Origin: Oscillospiraceae bacterium
GTDB lineage: Bacteria; Bacillota; Clostridia; Oscillospirales; Ruminococcaceae
DNA: 64,000 nucleotides
Direction: 5' to 3'
Assembly: GCA_018380115.1 (NCBI GenBank)
Contig: JAGZUF010000006.1
Location: forward strand, 1-64,000
The notes beneath the pieces are model-generated. The model was not told where the DNA came from and made no database searches. It worked only from the letters and a program-made list of their open reading frames with translations. This document shows, piece after piece, positions 62,162 to 64,000 of the stretch (the stretch's first letter is position 1; each line of letters begins with the position of its first letter). The translations under genes and the position numbers were made by a program.

Positions 62162-62965
62162 TTATGCGCGCGCAGCGCTGGGCATAAAGATAGCGCCCAC
62201 CGGGCACTGCGCTGCGCACACGCCGCAGCCGGTGCACTTTTCTTCGTCGATGCGGGCCACGTTGTTCACCACCGTCACGGCGCCGGCAGGGCAGTTTTTG
62301 GCGCACCTCATGCAGCCGATGCACCCGGCAGTGCACGCCTTGCGGGTGAGGGCGCCGCGGTCTTCATTGGCGCACAGCACCACGGGCCTGTCTAGGCGCG
62401 TGTGCAGGCGGATGATGCCCTTGGGGCACGTTTCCGCACAGGCGCCGCAGCCGGTGCATTTTTCTTCATCAATATGCGCAAGGCCGTTTTTCACTTCAAT
62501 GGCGCCGAATTTGCACGCTGCGGCGCAGTCGCCGCAGCCAAGGCAGCCGAACGGGCATACCGCGCACCCGCCGTGCAGCGCCGCCATAGCGGCACAGCTT
62601 TGCACGCCCTGGTATTCGTATTTATCCTGCGTATGCTCGTAGCTGCCCTGGCAGGCCACATAGGCCGTGCGCTTCAAAACGCCGCCTGCCTCCACGCCCA
62701 TGATGGCCGCGGCGGCCTTTGCCACGGCCTCGCCGCCGGGCACGCACTTGTTCACGGGCGCGCCGCCGGCAATGGCCTGGGCATAGTCCGCGCAGCCCGC
62801 ATAGCCGCAGGCGCCGCAGTTTGCGCCGGGCAAAACCTCCTGCAGGCGGCCCACGCGCTCATCCTGCGGCACGGCCAGAAAGCGCGAGGCCAGCACCAGC
62901 ACCACGCTGCCCGCAAGGCCAAGGCCCGCGCACACGGCAGCCGCCCAAAGAATTCCTGTCCACAT
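62162..62965 (-). CDS. rnfB: Electron transport complex protein RnfB
   Basis: Iron-sulfur subunit of the Rnf complex, which couples ferredoxin oxidation and NAD+ reduction to ion pumping. The 267-residue product has an N-terminal membrane helix, the RnfB cluster motif CGACGYAGCADYA, and C-terminal ferredoxin-like motifs: CLGCGDCAAAC, CTGCGACAETCP, CIGCMRCAKNCP and CTGCGVCAAQCP. It follows rnfA by 14 bp and precedes the M55 gene. Confidence 0.97.
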   Translation of the reverse strand: MWTGILWAAAVCAGLGLAGSVVLVLASRFLAVPQDERVGRLQEVLPGANCGACGYAGCADYAQAIAGGAPVNKCVPGGEAVAKAAAAIMGVEAGGVLKRTAYVACQGSYEHTQDKYEYQGVQSCAAMAALHGGCAVCPFGCLGCGDCAAACKFGAIEVKNGLAHIDEEKCTGCGACAETCPKGIIRLHTRLDRPVVLCANEDRGALTRKACTAGCIGCMRCAKNCPAGAVTVVNNVARIDEEKCTGCGVCAAQCPVGAIFMPSAARA

Positions 62966-62979
62966 AACAGCCGCCCCCC

Positions 62980-63582
62980 TTACGCGCCGAAAATATGTTC
63001 GATGACGCCGCCAAAGCCCATGAACGACAGGCTGACGATGGCGGCGCTTACCAGCGTGATGGGCAGCCCCTCAAAGCATTTGGGGGGCTTTGCGTCCGCC
63101 AGGCGGCGGCGCACGCCCGCAAACAGCACCATGGCCAGCATAAAGCCGAACCCGGCGCCCACGGCGCACACCATGCTCTCGGCAAAGTTGTAGCCGTCCT
63201 CTATCACAGAAATGGTGACGCCCAGCACCGCACAGTTGGTGGTGATAAGCGGAAGATACACGCCCAGCGCCTTATACAGCGGGGGAATGACCTTTTTCAG
63301 CACCATTTCCACAAGCTGCACCAGCACGGCAATGATGAGGATGAACACGATGGTCTGCAGATAGGCCATGCCGTTCGGCTCCAGCACATAGGTATAAATG
63401 GGCCAGGTGACGGCGGTGGCCATTGCCATAACAAACACCACGGCGCAGGACATGCCGAAGGCGGAATCCAGCTTTTTCGACACGCCAAGGAACGGGCAGA
63501 TGCCCAAAAACTGCACCAGCACATAGTTGTTCACAAGAATCATGCCGAAAAATATCATGGCAAGGTTTCTCATTTCGTCCAT
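62980..63582 (-). CDS. rnfA: Electron transport complex protein RnfA
   Basis: Membrane subunit of the Rnf complex, 200 residues with six helices, including NYVLVQFLGICPFLGVSK with its conserved Cys, and TTNCAVLGVTI in the fourth helix. It is 3 bp after rnfE, so order rnfE-rnfA-rnfB is as usual. A second ATG three codons in is possible. Confidence 0.96.
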   Translation of the reverse strand: MDEMRNLAMIFFGMILVNNYVLVQFLGICPFLGVSKKLDSAFGMSCAVVFVMAMATAVTWPIYTYVLEPNGMAYLQTIVFILIIAVLVQLVEMVLKKVIPPLYKALGVYLPLITTNCAVLGVTISVIEDGYNFAESMVCAVGAGFGFMLAMVLFAGVRRRLADAKPPKCFEGLPITLVSAAIVSLSFMGFGGVIEHIFGA

Positions 63583-63585
63583 GCG

Positions 63586-64000
63586 TTACGCGCCCTCCTT
63601 CCCGGGCTCTTCGCCGCAGGCCCCGGCGCACGCACCGGCAGCCGGGCAGCCCTCGCAGCCCACTTTGCGTGTGACGCGCGCGCCCAGCTTCGTCTCTATG
63701 AACACCACAAGCGCCATCAGCACGCCAAACACCAGAAAGCCGCCCGGCGGTGTAATGAACAGCGTCATGGGCTCGAACGAGGCGCCCAGCACGGCCACGC
63801 CGAACAGCGTGCCCGCGCCCAAAAGCTCGCGCACGCAGCCCATCAGCACCAGCGTCAGGGTAAAGCCAAGGCCCATGCCAAGGCCGTCCAGCGCGGAATC
63901 CAGCACGGTGTGCTTCGAAGCGAACATTTCGGCGCGGCCGAGGATGATGCAGTTCACCACAATAAGCGGCAGGTAGATGCCAAGCGCCGTGTCCAGCGAG
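63586..64000 (-). CDS. rnfE: Electron transport complex protein RnfE, 3' part
   Basis: At least 138 residues are in the window; the 5' end lies beyond the right edge, so the GTG at 63960 is not the true start. The segment SLDTALGIYLPLIVVNCIILGRAEMF and LDGLGMGLGFTLTLVLMGCVRELLG identify RnfE, split at the loops. The C-terminus carries an unusual hydrophilic tail after ETKLGAR with five cysteines (CEGCPAAGACAGACGEE has four). Downstream genes are rnfA and rnfB. Confidence 0.95.
   Translation of the reverse strand, partial: SLDTALGIYLPLIVVNCIILGRAEMFASKHTVLDSALDGLGMGLGFTLTLVLMGCVRELLGAGTLFGVAVLGASFEPMTLFITPPGGFLVFGVLMALVVFIETKLGARVTRKVGCEGCPAAGACAGACGEEPGKEGA

Noticed and set aside
61251..62642. 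463-codon plus-strand ORF opposite the M55 and rnfB genes
   Set aside because: No domain, His/Arg/Ala-rich composition, and the opposite strand encodes recognised M55 and RnfB proteins.

Overview
The window reads as a chromosomal segment of a G+C-rich, spore-forming, strictly anaerobic member of the Clostridia, most like the Oscillospirales/Ruminococcaceae. The evidence is the sporulation and germination genes (spoIIP, gpr, spoVAC-D-E), a flavodiiron protein with a tiny rubredoxin, Rnf genes, a HrcA/CIRCE heat-shock operon, and several Gram-positive regulatory RNAs (T-box, THF and Mn2+ riboswitches). No rRNA, tRNA, CRISPR array, phage gene or transposase was seen. Most genes in the first 33 kb are on the minus strand.

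Layout. 0-7.6 kb: metG, then a methionine ABC importer (metN-metI-metQ) behind a Met-type T-box, a YitT protein and a GT-C-like membrane protein. 7.7-21.1 kb: a purine operon, purE-F-M-N-O-H-(membrane protein)-D-L, preceded by a short ORF and a terminator. AICAR transformylase and IMP cyclohydrolase are separate proteins here: a stand-alone transformylase plus an archaeal-type PurO. 21.1-24.6 kb: ybaK, folT under a THF riboswitch, a triple peptidoglycan-binding protein and a PPK2 kinase. 24.8-29.1 kb: a two-gene 2-hydroxyacyl-CoA dehydratase/activase-like pair. 29.3-41.5 kb: spoIIP, an NSS symporter, mntP under a Mn2+ riboswitch, a second YitT protein, a DEAD-box helicase, fprA plus rubredoxin, a GT51 transglycosylase, gpr, rpsT and spoVAC-D-E.

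42-49 kb: adenine deaminase diverges from hrcA-grpE-dnaK-dnaJ, which has a perfect CIRCE operator. 49-52.7 kb: an AT-richer island with a GNAT acetyltransferase, ogt, an Ada-AlkA fusion and two decayed genes, probably acquired horizontally and now eroding. 52.7-64 kb: a YfhO-family protein, an M3 peptidase, a DAHP synthase behind what looks like an aromatic-amino-acid leader-peptide attenuator, a B3/4-domain protein, purC, an M55 peptidase, and rnfB, rnfA and part of rnfE at the right edge.

The theme is nutrient-responsive RNA control. Methionine, folate, manganese, aromatic amino acids and possibly purines each have a leader element directly upstream of the matching uptake, export or biosynthesis gene. 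Starts were often moved inward from the longest reading frame to the codon with a Shine-Dalgarno sequence. Regulatory RNA calls rest on motif recognition by eye, with no covariance model run.
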